24,774 nt of DNA, from the NCBI GenBank assembly GCA_046047235.1, contig JBJOII010000114.1, positions 1-24,774 of the forward strand, given 5' to 3'. The notes below the pieces were generated by a model. It saw nothing but the letters and a program-made list of their open reading frames with translations, had not been told where the DNA came from and did no database searches. The translations under genes and the position numbers were made by a program. This DNA comes from JBMTVN01 sp046047235 (GTDB lineage: Bacteria > Verrucomicrobiota > Verrucomicrobiia > Limisphaerales > JAHDYP01). This document shows positions 14,257 through 21,723 of the stretch, piece by piece (within the stretch, counting starts at the first letter, position 1; every line of letters starts with the position of its first letter).

Positions 14257-15609
14257 GTGAAATCCCGTGTGTTCCGATGTTTGACGCGTGGTGTCTTTAT
14301 GGGGGTATGTGCCCAGGTGGTGGTGGTGGTTTTGGGAGTGCTTGGGTTTGTGGCAGGGGTGAGGGGGGCTGGGGTGGTGCGTTTGGAGGGGTATAGTTTT
14401 GCGGATGACGGGGGGCCGTTTTTGGGTTTGGGGGTGTCGTATTTTCAGGCGTTGCGGCATGCGAAGTATGAGCCGGAGCGACTGGAGCGGAACCTGCATT
14501 TGTTGTCGGCGAGGGGGTTTAATTACATTCGGGTATTGAGCATGGTGAACTGGGACGGGTTGGAGATTGCTCCGGTGAGTTTTACCAATCGGGAGGGTCA
14601 TCGGGTGGAGGCCTGGCCGGATTACTGGGAGCGGTTTTGCGGGTTATTGGAGGCGGCGGGTGGGCATGGCCTGCGAGTGGAGGTAACGATCTTTGCGGAT
14701 GCGCAGTATGTGATGCCGGAGCGGTCGGATCGGGTGAGGCACATGGAGGGTGTTCTGGAGCATGTGCGGGGTTTGGAGGATCGGGTGATGCATTTGGAGG
14801 TAGCGAACGAGGCGTGGCAGAACGGATTTTGGGGGGAGGAAGGTGTGCGGGATTTGCGGGAGTTTGCGGCGTATCTGGCGGAGCGTACGGAGTTGTTGGT
14901 GGCGATTACATCGAACCACGACGTGAGCGGGGATTGGCTGGAGAAGTTGTATGGGGGGAGTGCGGCGGATTTGGCGACCGTGCATTTTACGCGGGACATG
15001 AGGACGGAGGAGGGTGGGTGGTTACCGGTGCGGGATTGTTATCGTGTGGGGCGGTTAGCGGCTTTGCCTCCGGTGACGAGCAACGAGCCGGTGGGGCCGG
15101 GGTCGTCGGTGGCGACGGAGCGGGATCCGGTGCGGTTATGTGCGGCGGCGGTGTTTGCGTATTTGGCGGGGTTGCCGGGGTATGTGTTTCATTCGGGGGC
15201 GGGGGTGTATGCCCGGGAGCCGTTTGAGGAGATGCCGGGGATGGATGCGTTTGGATCGATCAGGCGAGTTCTTCCTGTGGATGTGGCGAACTGGGAGCGG
15301 TATGGCGGCTTGGAGGCGGGGTCACCCTTCACGGTGTATTGTGGCGGGGAGGCGGGGCGGTATTGGACCGAGGTGGAGGGGGCGGAGGAGGGGTGTCATC
15401 GTTATATTGGGATGCGGAGGGGGAAGCGGTTTGTCTCGCTGGTGACGGGGGTGTTGTCTGGCGGGGTGGAGCTGGAGGCGAAGCGGGAGATGCGGGTGGA
15501 GGTGATTGATCCAGTGACGGGGGTGTGTGCGACGGCGAGGTTGTTACAGGCGGGGGAGCGGTTGATGGTGCCGCAGGGTGGGGGTGCTTGGGTTGTGCGA
15601 GGGGAGTGA
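14257..15609 (+). CDS. Putative secreted clan GH-A-like glycoside hydrolase (about 450 aa)
   Basis: This is probably a secreted (beta/alpha)8-barrel glycosidase, but I cannot place it in a numbered family. A signal peptide (KSRVFRCLTRGVFMGVCAQVVVVVLGVLGFVAGVRGA) is followed by FLGLGVSYFQALRH and RGFNYIRVLSMVNWDG, a typical beta1-beta2 pattern. HLEVANEAWQN puts an Asn-Glu pair at about 184-185, as in the clan-A acid/base residue. A Glu in VTSNEPVG (about 277) is a possible nucleophile, less certain. The C-terminal 100 residues look like a beta domain. Start choice is weak: GTG 14257 gives a good signal peptide, while TTG 14245 and ATG 14299 are alternatives. The neighbourhood of GH51, GH10 and GH43 genes suggests plant-polysaccharide breakdown. 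The stop lies 4 bp from that of the converging GH51 gene. Confidence 0.7.
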   Translation: MKSRVFRCLTRGVFMGVCAQVVVVVLGVLGFVAGVRGAGVVRLEGYSFADDGGPFLGLGVSYFQALRHAKYEPERLERNLHLLSARGFNYIRVLSMVNWDGLEIAPVSFTNREGHRVEAWPDYWERFCGLLEAAGGHGLRVEVTIFADAQYVMPERSDRVRHMEGVLEHVRGLEDRVMHLEVANEAWQNGFWGEEGVRDLREFAAYLAERTELLVAITSNHDVSGDWLEKLYGGSAADLATVHFTRDMRTEEGGWLPVRDCYRVGRLAALPPVTSNEPVGPGSSVATERDPVRLCAAAVFAYLAGLPGYVFHSGAGVYAREPFEEMPGMDAFGSIRRVLPVDVANWERYGGLEAGSPFTVYCGGEAGRYWTEVEGAEEGCHRYIGMRRGKRFVSLVTGVLSGGVELEAKREMRVEVIDPVTGVCATARLLQAGERLMVPQGGGAWVVRGE

Positions 15610-15613
15610 GGGG

Positions 15614-17683
15614 TTAAGGGGTGAGGATGTGCAGGATAGAGAGGGAGTGTGGGGGCAGGGTGGTCGTGTTGTTGGTGAACTGGAACCGGGTGATTTGTGG
15701 GCTGACGCGATTTGGATTATCGGGGTCGTTATAGGCGTCGGGGGAATCGCCGGTGAGGGTGACTGCGGGGTAGGGGCCTTGGAGTGGGGTGGTTCCGAGC
15801 TGGAGTGAGCAGGTGAGGTTTTTGGAGGGATGACGATTGATGAGGGCGATGGCCCATTGTCTTCCGGAGGGGGTGACTGTGGCGATGGCATCGAGGGCGG
15901 GGATATTCTGGTTGCCGATGGTGAGCGAGTCGGACTGGATATGGAGTGGGGCGACGCGGGGTTGGAGGTAATTGGCGTACATGGAGAGCGCATGGAAGTG
16001 AGTGCGGCGGAGGATGCCGGTGGGGTGGACGAAGAGGGGGCCGCGCGTATTGACGATGGGGGCGATGTTGGCCATGCCGACATCCTCGGCGTGGCGGAGG
16101 CAGGCATTGAGGAAGGAGGCGGAGAAGAGGGCGTCTGCCATGGTGTATTGGGAGTGGATGGCATTTTTATCGCGGGCTTGGACCAGGCGGTTGACTTCCG
16201 GATCGGTGTAGTCCTGGACGGATTTACGCGGGAATCCGGGGTGGTGCCATCCGCGCAGGTTCCATTCATCGAAGGCGATCTTGATTCGGCCGCGGTAGCC
16301 GTTTTCGTTGAGGATCTGGATAAAGCTGGCGATGGTGTTCTCGGGTTCCTGGGAGTGGCGGATGCAGGCGAGGTAACCGGGGGTATCGTTGGATTGCCAG
16401 AGGGGGAGCCAGTAGCCGTGGATCGAGATGTAATCGAGGTAGGGGCCGGCTTGCTCGAGGAGGGGTTGGGTCCATTCGCGGGTGGGGATGGCGGCGGCGC
16501 TGAGGCGTGTGGTGGGGTCGGCTTTCTTGATGGCGATGGCGGCTTGTTTGACGAAGGGAGCCCATTCTTCGATGGGTTTATAGCCGATTTCATGCTGGCC
16601 CCAATTTTCGTTTCCGATGCTCCACAGCTTGACGTTGTGGGGTGAGTGGTGGCCGTTGTCCTGGCGCAATTGGGCGTAGTGGCCTTGGGTGGTGTTGCAG
16701 TATTCCACCCAATGTTTCATTTCATCGATCGTGCCATTTCCGGCGTTGTTACAGATATAGGGTTCCCAGCCGGCGAGTTGGCAGAGGGCGACGAACTCAT
16801 CTGTTCCGAAGGTATTGGGCTCGATGACGCCCCAGGCCATGTCATCGACGGGTTGGCGATTGGGGCCTACGCCGGGTTCCCAGTGATAGCCGCTGACGAA
16901 GCAGCCACCTGGCCAGCGGACGACGGGGACGTCGAGTTCTGCGAGTGCCTCGATGACGTCCAGGCGGAAGCCTTGTTCGTTCGACAGGGGGGATCCCGGG
17001 TCGAAGACACCGCCATAGATTTGGTGTTCGAAGTGTTCGAGGAAGCCGCCGAACAGCATGCGGGAGTAGGCTATGGTATTTTCCTCCGTGAGGATATTCA
17101 CCGAGGCTTGCAGGTCATCCTTGGGGATCTGATCAGGGTCTGCGGGTTTGAGTGCGACATCATCGAACCAGGCTTGGCCGGTGGAGCTACCCCAGCCTCC
17201 GAAGAGGCAGTTGATTTCGAGGGTTGGCGTATCGGCGACGAAGGTTACCTCGACACGGGTCCAGTCCTGGGTGCCTGTGATGGCGGGGGTGCGGACTCCC
17301 TGCATGTTTTGGATATTGAGTAGTGCTCCGACGGCGCCGTGGACATTGTAGGTTTTGATCCAGCCCGAGAGTTCGTACCACTCGTTGGGCGTGACGCGGG
17401 TGGTGGTGGTCCAGGCGGCATCGGCTCCCTGGGTTGAGGTGATTGCGACTGCGTTTGTGCCTGAGTGGCCCGGTTGGTGCGGGTGCCAGGTGCATTGGTC
17501 TTCGCCGGCCCAAGCGCGGGTGATCCAGTCGGAAGGCGTGGTTGCGGTGGATTGTTCGAAGGATGGGTTGGCGATGAGGTTGGTGTCGGCGGCGGGGAGT
17601 GGTGTGAGCAGGAGCAGGGAGAGGAGAGCGGTGAGGCTTGGGGAGGAGGGATGCAGGGGCGACGGGTAGATGGTGGGGGACAT
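15614..17683 (-). CDS. Secreted GH51 alpha-L-arabinofuranosidase with N-terminal carbohydrate-binding domain (689 aa)
   Basis: It likely removes alpha-L-arabinofuranosyl side groups from arabinoxylan or arabinan. After a signal peptide (to about residue 32, ALLSLLLLTPLPAAD) there is a CBM4/9-like beta-sandwich at about 34-180 (NLIANPSFEQ, WYELSGWIKTYN, AWFDDVALKP). The GH51 barrel starts near 205 (MLFGGFLEHFEHQIYGGVFDPGSPLS). Diagnostic residues include VVRWPGGCFVSGYHWEPGVGP, acid/base Glu359 in WSIGNENWG, and nucleophile Glu473 in IAFDEWN. A C-terminal beta domain ends LPPHSLSILHIL. The length fits the CBM-containing members of the family. It is divergent from the GH10 gene across a 7-nt repeat tract, and convergent with the glycosidase at 14257 with a 4-bp gap. 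Activity on arabinoxylan is inferred from neighbours; endoglucanase-type GH51 members exist but lack this close match. Confidence 0.93.
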   Translation of the reverse strand: MSPTIYPSPLHPSSPSLTALLSLLLLTPLPAADTNLIANPSFEQSTATTPSDWITRAWAGEDQCTWHPHQPGHSGTNAVAITSTQGADAAWTTTTRVTPNEWYELSGWIKTYNVHGAVGALLNIQNMQGVRTPAITGTQDWTRVEVTFVADTPTLEINCLFGGWGSSTGQAWFDDVALKPADPDQIPKDDLQASVNILTEENTIAYSRMLFGGFLEHFEHQIYGGVFDPGSPLSNEQGFRLDVIEALAELDVPVVRWPGGCFVSGYHWEPGVGPNRQPVDDMAWGVIEPNTFGTDEFVALCQLAGWEPYICNNAGNGTIDEMKHWVEYCNTTQGHYAQLRQDNGHHSPHNVKLWSIGNENWGQHEIGYKPIEEWAPFVKQAAIAIKKADPTTRLSAAAIPTREWTQPLLEQAGPYLDYISIHGYWLPLWQSNDTPGYLACIRHSQEPENTIASFIQILNENGYRGRIKIAFDEWNLRGWHHPGFPRKSVQDYTDPEVNRLVQARDKNAIHSQYTMADALFSASFLNACLRHAEDVGMANIAPIVNTRGPLFVHPTGILRRTHFHALSMYANYLQPRVAPLHIQSDSLTIGNQNIPALDAIATVTPSGRQWAIALINRHPSKNLTCSLQLGTTPLQGPYPAVTLTGDSPDAYNDPDNPNRVSPQITRFQFTNNTTTLPPHSLSILHILTP

Positions 17684-17726
17684 GGTTTTGGGTTAGGAGT
17701 AAGGGGTTGTTGATTGGGGGGAGTAT

Positions 17727-17831
17727 GGAGATGGGGGATGGAAGATGGGAGATCGAAGATCGGAGATGGGATAGGGGAGATCGAAGATGGGAGATGGGAG
17801 ATGGGATACTGGAGATGGGTGTTGGTGGTTG
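17727..17831. repeat. Fifteen tandem heptanucleotides in the GH51/GH10 divergent gap
   Basis: From 17727 the sequence reads in exact steps of seven: GGAGATG, GGGGATG, GAAGATG, GGAGATC, GAAGATC and so on to GTGGTTG, with consensus GGAGATG. The tract fills much of the 236-bp gap (17684-17919) from which both xylan-related genes are transcribed. It is open in the frame of the downstream gene, but I treat it as non-coding. No promoter boxes are recognisable beside it. Confidence 0.88.
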
Positions 17832-17919
17832 GTGGTGTTGTGAAGCGGGGCTTGCGGTGGGTTGGGGTGGTGGAATCGGGTCTGGCTTTGTGGGGGTGGG
17901 GCGTGGTGAATTGCTGAGC

Positions 17920-19788
17920 ATGGATTCTGATATGAGACTGGTGCGCTTTTTTTGTGGGACGTTGGGTTTACGGGTGGTGGTGGGGATGAGTGTGTTGTGG
18001 GGTGTTGGGGTATTGGGTGAGGGTGGGCGATCGTTGAAGGAGGCGGTTGGGGGGCGTTATCAGCTGGGTGTGGGTGTGAGTCATGTGGCGGTGGTGAACG
18101 TGGAGGATGCGGGTTTGATTCGGGAGCATTTTGGCATCGTGACGCCGGAGAACTGCATGAAGCCGCAGTCGATCCATCCGGGTGAGGGGGATTGGCGGTT
18201 TGGGGATGCGGATCGGTTTGCCGACTTTGCGCGGGAGACTGGTTTAGGGATGGTGGGGCATTGTTTGGTGTGGGCGAAGGATGACCGGACGGATGCCTGG
18301 ATGAAGGAGGAGGGGGGGCAGTTGGTGAGTCGGGAGGTGTTATTACGGAGGATTGAGGAGCATGTAGGGGTGGTGGTGGGGCGGTATGCGGATGTGGCGA
18401 CCATGTGGGATGTGGTGAACGAGGCGATAGGGGATGGGGATGAGGGGTTGTTGCGGGAATCGGTGTATTCGCGGGTGGCGGGGATGGATTTTGTGGTGAC
18501 GGCGTTCAAGGCGGCCCGGGCAGCGGATCCGGATGCGGTATTGATTTACAATGACTACAACTGCCACAAGCCGGGGAAGCGGGAGAAGTTGATTGAGTTT
18601 TTGAAGCGGGTGATGGCGGCGGGTGCGCCGGTGGATGCGTATGGGATGCAGGGTCATTTTGAGTTGGGGGATGATTCCATTCCGCAGTTGCGGGAGACAT
18701 TTGATGGATTGCGGAAGCTGGGGTTGAAGGTGGTGGTATCGGAGTTGGACATGGATGTTGTGACGCGGGGGAAGTGGTGGGCGGATGGCGGGAAGTATCG
18801 GGATGAGCTGGCGTCGTATGATCCGTATCGGGAGGGATTACCGGGGGAGGTGGAGCGTCGGCAGGTGCGGCAGTATGTGGCGTTGTTTGAGTTGTTTGAC
18901 GAGTATAGCGACATGATTGAGCGGGTTTCCTTTTGGAACCTGCACGATGGGCAGAGCTGGCTGAACTATTTCCCGTGGAGGAGGACGAATTATCCCTTGT
19001 TATTTGATCGGGAGCGGAAGCCGAAGCCGGTTTTTGATGCGGTGTATCGGACTTTGAGGAATCAGACGCAGGGGCATGTGGGGGTGGAGAGGAGGGATGC
19101 GAATTCCGTGAAGGCCCATGAGGATTTGTTAGCGAAGACGAGGCAGGGGAGAGTGGACGTCTATTTCCAGGGCGATTCGATTACGCGGCGGTGGGGGGCG
19201 ACGGATTATCCGCAATTATTGGATCATTGGCGTGAGACCTTTCACGGGTGGAACGCGGCGAACTTTGCGTGGGGGGGTGATTCGACGCACAACATGGTAT
19301 GGCGGATGCAGCATGGGGAGTTGGAGGGGGTGAATCCGCGGGTGGTGGTGTTACAGGCGGGGGCGAACAACCTGCCGTGGCGTGGGGCTGCGAGTGCGGA
19401 TCAGGTGGATGATGTGGTGGGTGGTGTGAGGACGTTGGTGGATGAATTTCGTCAGCGTTTTCCCGAGGCGGAGATTATTTTGACGGCGATGTTTCCGCGG
19501 TCACAGAACCGGGATTTGCGTCCGGCCATTGAGGAGATCAACGAGCGTTTGGAGGCGTTGGCGGAGGGGCGGGGGGTGAGGTTTTTGAACATCAACGCGG
19601 ACTTGGTGGATGCGCGGGGGGAGTTGCGCGGTGACGTGTCGCGTGATGGCTTGCACTTGGAGAGGGCGGGTTATGAGGTGTGGGGTCGGGCATTGCGCGG
19701 GATGCTGGGGGAGTTGCTGGGGCCTCCGGCGAAGGAAGACTTGGCCCCGCCGCCGACGGGTGATCCTTCGGTGAGCGCCAACCGTTAG
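17920..19788 (+). CDS. Secreted two-domain enzyme: GH10 endo-xylanase fused to SGNH/GDSL esterase (622 aa)
   Basis: The first domain probably cleaves the beta-1,4-xylan backbone; the second may deacetylate xylan or oligosaccharides. A signal peptide lies near residues 5-35. GH10 spans about 38-385: KPQSIHPGEGDWRF, GHCLVWAKDD, acid/base Glu168 in MWDVVNEAI, YGMQGHFEL, nucleophile Glu275 in VVVSELDMDV, and FWNLHDGQSWL. The residue after the conserved Trp in LVW, usually His in this family, is Ala. The SGNH domain spans about 410-600: block I Ser420 in FQGDSITRRW, Gly in NFAWGGDS, Asn483 in LQAGANN, and Asp576/His579 in SRDGLHL. ATG 17920 (or 17932, four residues later) is chosen over 17638 because the upstream frame crosses the repeat tract and the GH51 start region. 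A strong hairpin follows at 19809. Confidence 0.92.
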   Translation: MDSDMRLVRFFCGTLGLRVVVGMSVLWGVGVLGEGGRSLKEAVGGRYQLGVGVSHVAVVNVEDAGLIREHFGIVTPENCMKPQSIHPGEGDWRFGDADRFADFARETGLGMVGHCLVWAKDDRTDAWMKEEGGQLVSREVLLRRIEEHVGVVVGRYADVATMWDVVNEAIGDGDEGLLRESVYSRVAGMDFVVTAFKAARAADPDAVLIYNDYNCHKPGKREKLIEFLKRVMAAGAPVDAYGMQGHFELGDDSIPQLRETFDGLRKLGLKVVVSELDMDVVTRGKWWADGGKYRDELASYDPYREGLPGEVERRQVRQYVALFELFDEYSDMIERVSFWNLHDGQSWLNYFPWRRTNYPLLFDRERKPKPVFDAVYRTLRNQTQGHVGVERRDANSVKAHEDLLAKTRQGRVDVYFQGDSITRRWGATDYPQLLDHWRETFHGWNAANFAWGGDSTHNMVWRMQHGELEGVNPRVVVLQAGANNLPWRGAASADQVDDVVGGVRTLVDEFRQRFPEAEIILTAMFPRSQNRDLRPAIEEINERLEALAEGRGVRFLNINADLVDARGELRGDVSRDGLHLERAGYEVWGRALRGMLGELLGPPAKEDLAPPPTGDPSVSANR

Positions 19789-19808
19789 TCGCTTGGCGGG
19801 TAGAGGGA

Positions 19809-19833
19809 AGCGATCCGCCTGAGGCGGATCGCT
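19809..19833. terminator. Strong hairpin between convergent GH10 and GH43 genes
   Basis: AGCGATCCGCC (19809-19819) and GGCGGATCGCT (19823-19833) form a perfect 11-bp stem with a TGA loop, 20 bp after the GH10 stop. GTGTTTC follows, which is a weak T-tract. As the two genes converge, it could end transcription in both directions. The 19834-19853 stretch just after it is another TTCGG-type repeat. The rest of the gap to 19925 shows nothing else. Confidence 0.65.
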
Positions 19834-19925
19834 GTGTTTCGGTGAATCGGATCTGGCGAAGGACGCGCCTTCCTTTGGTTTTCGAGCTACGAAGAGTCAG
19901 GCAGGTTGTCCTTATCTTCGTCAGG

Positions 19926-21491
19926 TTAATTGGGGGTGATGTGGAAGTAATCGAAGTCGGCATGGCCGCCGGGCGATTGGGTGGCGTAGTTAAAGAGGCC
20001 GAAGCGGTAGCCCATGAAGTGGGGGAGAGTGTAGCTCATTTTGAGTTGGGAGCCGATGGGGTGCCAGTTCTGTCCGTTGAGGCTGTAGGCGAAGCGGGCG
20101 GTATCGGTGCGGTTTTGGAAGTTGCATTCGGCTTTGAGGTGGACGGTGTTTTGGTTGAGGGGGATGCGGGCGGCTTCGGTGGGTGAGCCGGACTGGGCGT
20201 TGAGCATGACGAGGAACTTGTTGGTGCCGGTTATTTGGACACCGACGAGGCCGTAGTTTTTCTGGAGGAGAGCGAGGCCAGCGAAGTCGCCGTCGTGCAT
20301 GCCAGTGGTATCGAGCGAGGCGGTGCCGGTGCAGGTGGGGCCGAAGGTGCGTTGGGTGAGCGTATTGCAGGCGGAGAGGACGTTGGGGTCGGTGCGGCCG
20401 GTTTTGAGCCGGAGAAATCCGGGGTGTTCGGTGAGGGACCAGAGGGAGTTGTTCGGGTTATGGTTCCACTGCCAGGCGAGGGGGAGGGAGTTGTTGAGCG
20501 GGGAGCGGTGGAAGTCATCGGGTTGGATGATACCGGGGATGAGACTTTGGTTGGGGGGCAGGCTGAGCGTATCGGGGACTTGTCCGTTGGTGCCGAGGAT
20601 GGGCCAGTCATCCTGCCAGGAGACGGGGACGAGGTAGGGGATACGGCCGACGGCGCCGTAGTCACGGAAGAGGTAGGCGAACCATTCTCCTTTGGGTGTA
20701 TCGATGAGTCCGCCTTGGGCGACACCTTTATCCTGGAGGGCGACGCGGCCTTCGTAGGGTCCGGTGATGGATTTGCTGCGATGGATGATTACTGTGCGCA
20801 TACCGCCGCGGGGCCAGGTGATATTAAAGAGGTAATAGTAGCCATTGATTTTGAAGAGTTGGGAGCCTTCGGCGGGGAGGCCTGCGGGGCCGGGGGCTAC
20901 GGCCGTGGCGTTGGTGACGACGATTTCGTTGAAGCCGTCGGGTTGGATGCCAGTGAGGTCGGGTTTGAGTTCGACGAGGCGGAGGTTACCGGCGCCGTAG
21001 AGCATGTAGGCGCGGTCGTCGTCGTCGAAGAAGAGTGAGTGATCGTGGAGCGAGGGTTCGAAGGCGGTTTTGGTCCAGGGGCCTTGTTCGATGTTTTGGG
21101 TGGTGTAGATGTAGGTTCGGCCGGTGGTGCTGGAGAAGGTTGTGACGTAGAAGGTGCCTTGGTGGTAGCGGAGGCTGCTGGCCCAGGAGCCTGCGCCGTA
21201 GGCGTTTTTGCCGTTCTTGAGGTTCAGGGCGTCGACATTCTCGAGGGTATCGTAGGCGTAGCTGGCGAGTTCCCAGTTGACCAGGTCGTGGGATTTCATG
21301 ATGGGGAGTCCCGGGGACATGTGCATGGTGGTGCTGCTCATGTAGTAGGTGTCGCCAACGCGGATCATGGCCATGTCGGGGACATCGGCATGGATGATGG
21401 GGTTGCGGGCCTGGCCGGCTGCGGCAACGGGGAGTGAGATCTGCAAGGCGAGGGCGAGAGCGATGCCGGTGTTTGCTTGGATCGGATTCAT
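19926..21491 (-). CDS. Secreted GH43 beta-xylosidase/arabinofuranosidase-like enzyme (521 aa)
   Basis: It probably releases xylose or arabinose from xylo-oligosaccharides. A signal peptide covers residues 1-26 (GIALALALQISLPVAAAG). The five-bladed propeller follows: NPIIHADVPDMAMIRVGDTYYMSS carries the catalytic base (Asp39, aligned with the family PDPS motif), LHDHSLFFDDD carries the pKa-modulating Asp150, and LPAEGSQLFKINGYYYLF carries the acid Glu208. From about 325 a C-terminal concanavalin-like beta-sandwich (PLAWQWNHNPNNSLWSL, then GDFAGLALLQKNYGLVGV and FDYFHI) matches the domain usually attached to beta-xylosidase members. Length fits. The ATG at 21491 directly precedes the signal peptide. 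The gene converges with GH10 and completes a set with GH51 for arabinoxylan. The exact substrate cannot be read from the sequence. Confidence 0.93.
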   Translation of the reverse strand: MNPIQANTGIALALALQISLPVAAAGQARNPIIHADVPDMAMIRVGDTYYMSSTTMHMSPGLPIMKSHDLVNWELASYAYDTLENVDALNLKNGKNAYGAGSWASSLRYHQGTFYVTTFSSTTGRTYIYTTQNIEQGPWTKTAFEPSLHDHSLFFDDDDRAYMLYGAGNLRLVELKPDLTGIQPDGFNEIVVTNATAVAPGPAGLPAEGSQLFKINGYYYLFNITWPRGGMRTVIIHRSKSITGPYEGRVALQDKGVAQGGLIDTPKGEWFAYLFRDYGAVGRIPYLVPVSWQDDWPILGTNGQVPDTLSLPPNQSLIPGIIQPDDFHRSPLNNSLPLAWQWNHNPNNSLWSLTEHPGFLRLKTGRTDPNVLSACNTLTQRTFGPTCTGTASLDTTGMHDGDFAGLALLQKNYGLVGVQITGTNKFLVMLNAQSGSPTEAARIPLNQNTVHLKAECNFQNRTDTARFAYSLNGQNWHPIGSQLKMSYTLPHFMGYRFGLFNYATQSPGGHADFDYFHITPN

Positions 21492-21671
21492 GGAAGTGGT
21501 GAAGGTTGGAGGAGTGATTGAGGTGTGGGATGAAATTTAGATGGAGCCGGATGTTTCGTCAGCTGATTTAAGAGTTTTTGGGAGCGTGGCTGTTGGTTCG
21601 TGTGGGCTGTGTTTGTATTTTAGCTATTCGATGCGCTCACTTGATTGGGTGTGTTGCTGGTTGATAATGGG
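21492..21671. other. Upstream region of the GH43 gene
   Basis: No gene is recognised here. It presumably holds the GH43 promoter on the minus strand, but no convincing -35/-10 pair was identified. It is visibly more AT-rich than the surrounding coding sequence. Confidence 0.4.
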
Positions 21672-21706
21672 AAAAAGAAAAGCGCCCGGCTTGGTGCCGG
21701 GCGCTT
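21672..21706 (-). terminator. Intrinsic terminator of the small winged-helix gene
   Basis: On the minus strand AAGCGCCCGGC and GCCGGGCGCTT (21680-21690 and 21696-21706) form an 11-bp GC-rich stem with a 5-nt loop. A T-rich run reading TTTTCTTTTTC follows (complement of 21672-21681). It starts 18 bp beyond the stop codon of the gene at 21724. This is the clearest intrinsic terminator in the window. Confidence 0.9.
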
Positions 21707-21723
21707 GCTGGGGTTTTCTAATA

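Noticed and set aside
17638..17919. Upstream start of the GH10 protein at 17638
   Set aside because: The extension would translate the 7-nt repeat tract and overlap the start of the divergent GH51 gene; the signal peptide begins at 17920-17932.
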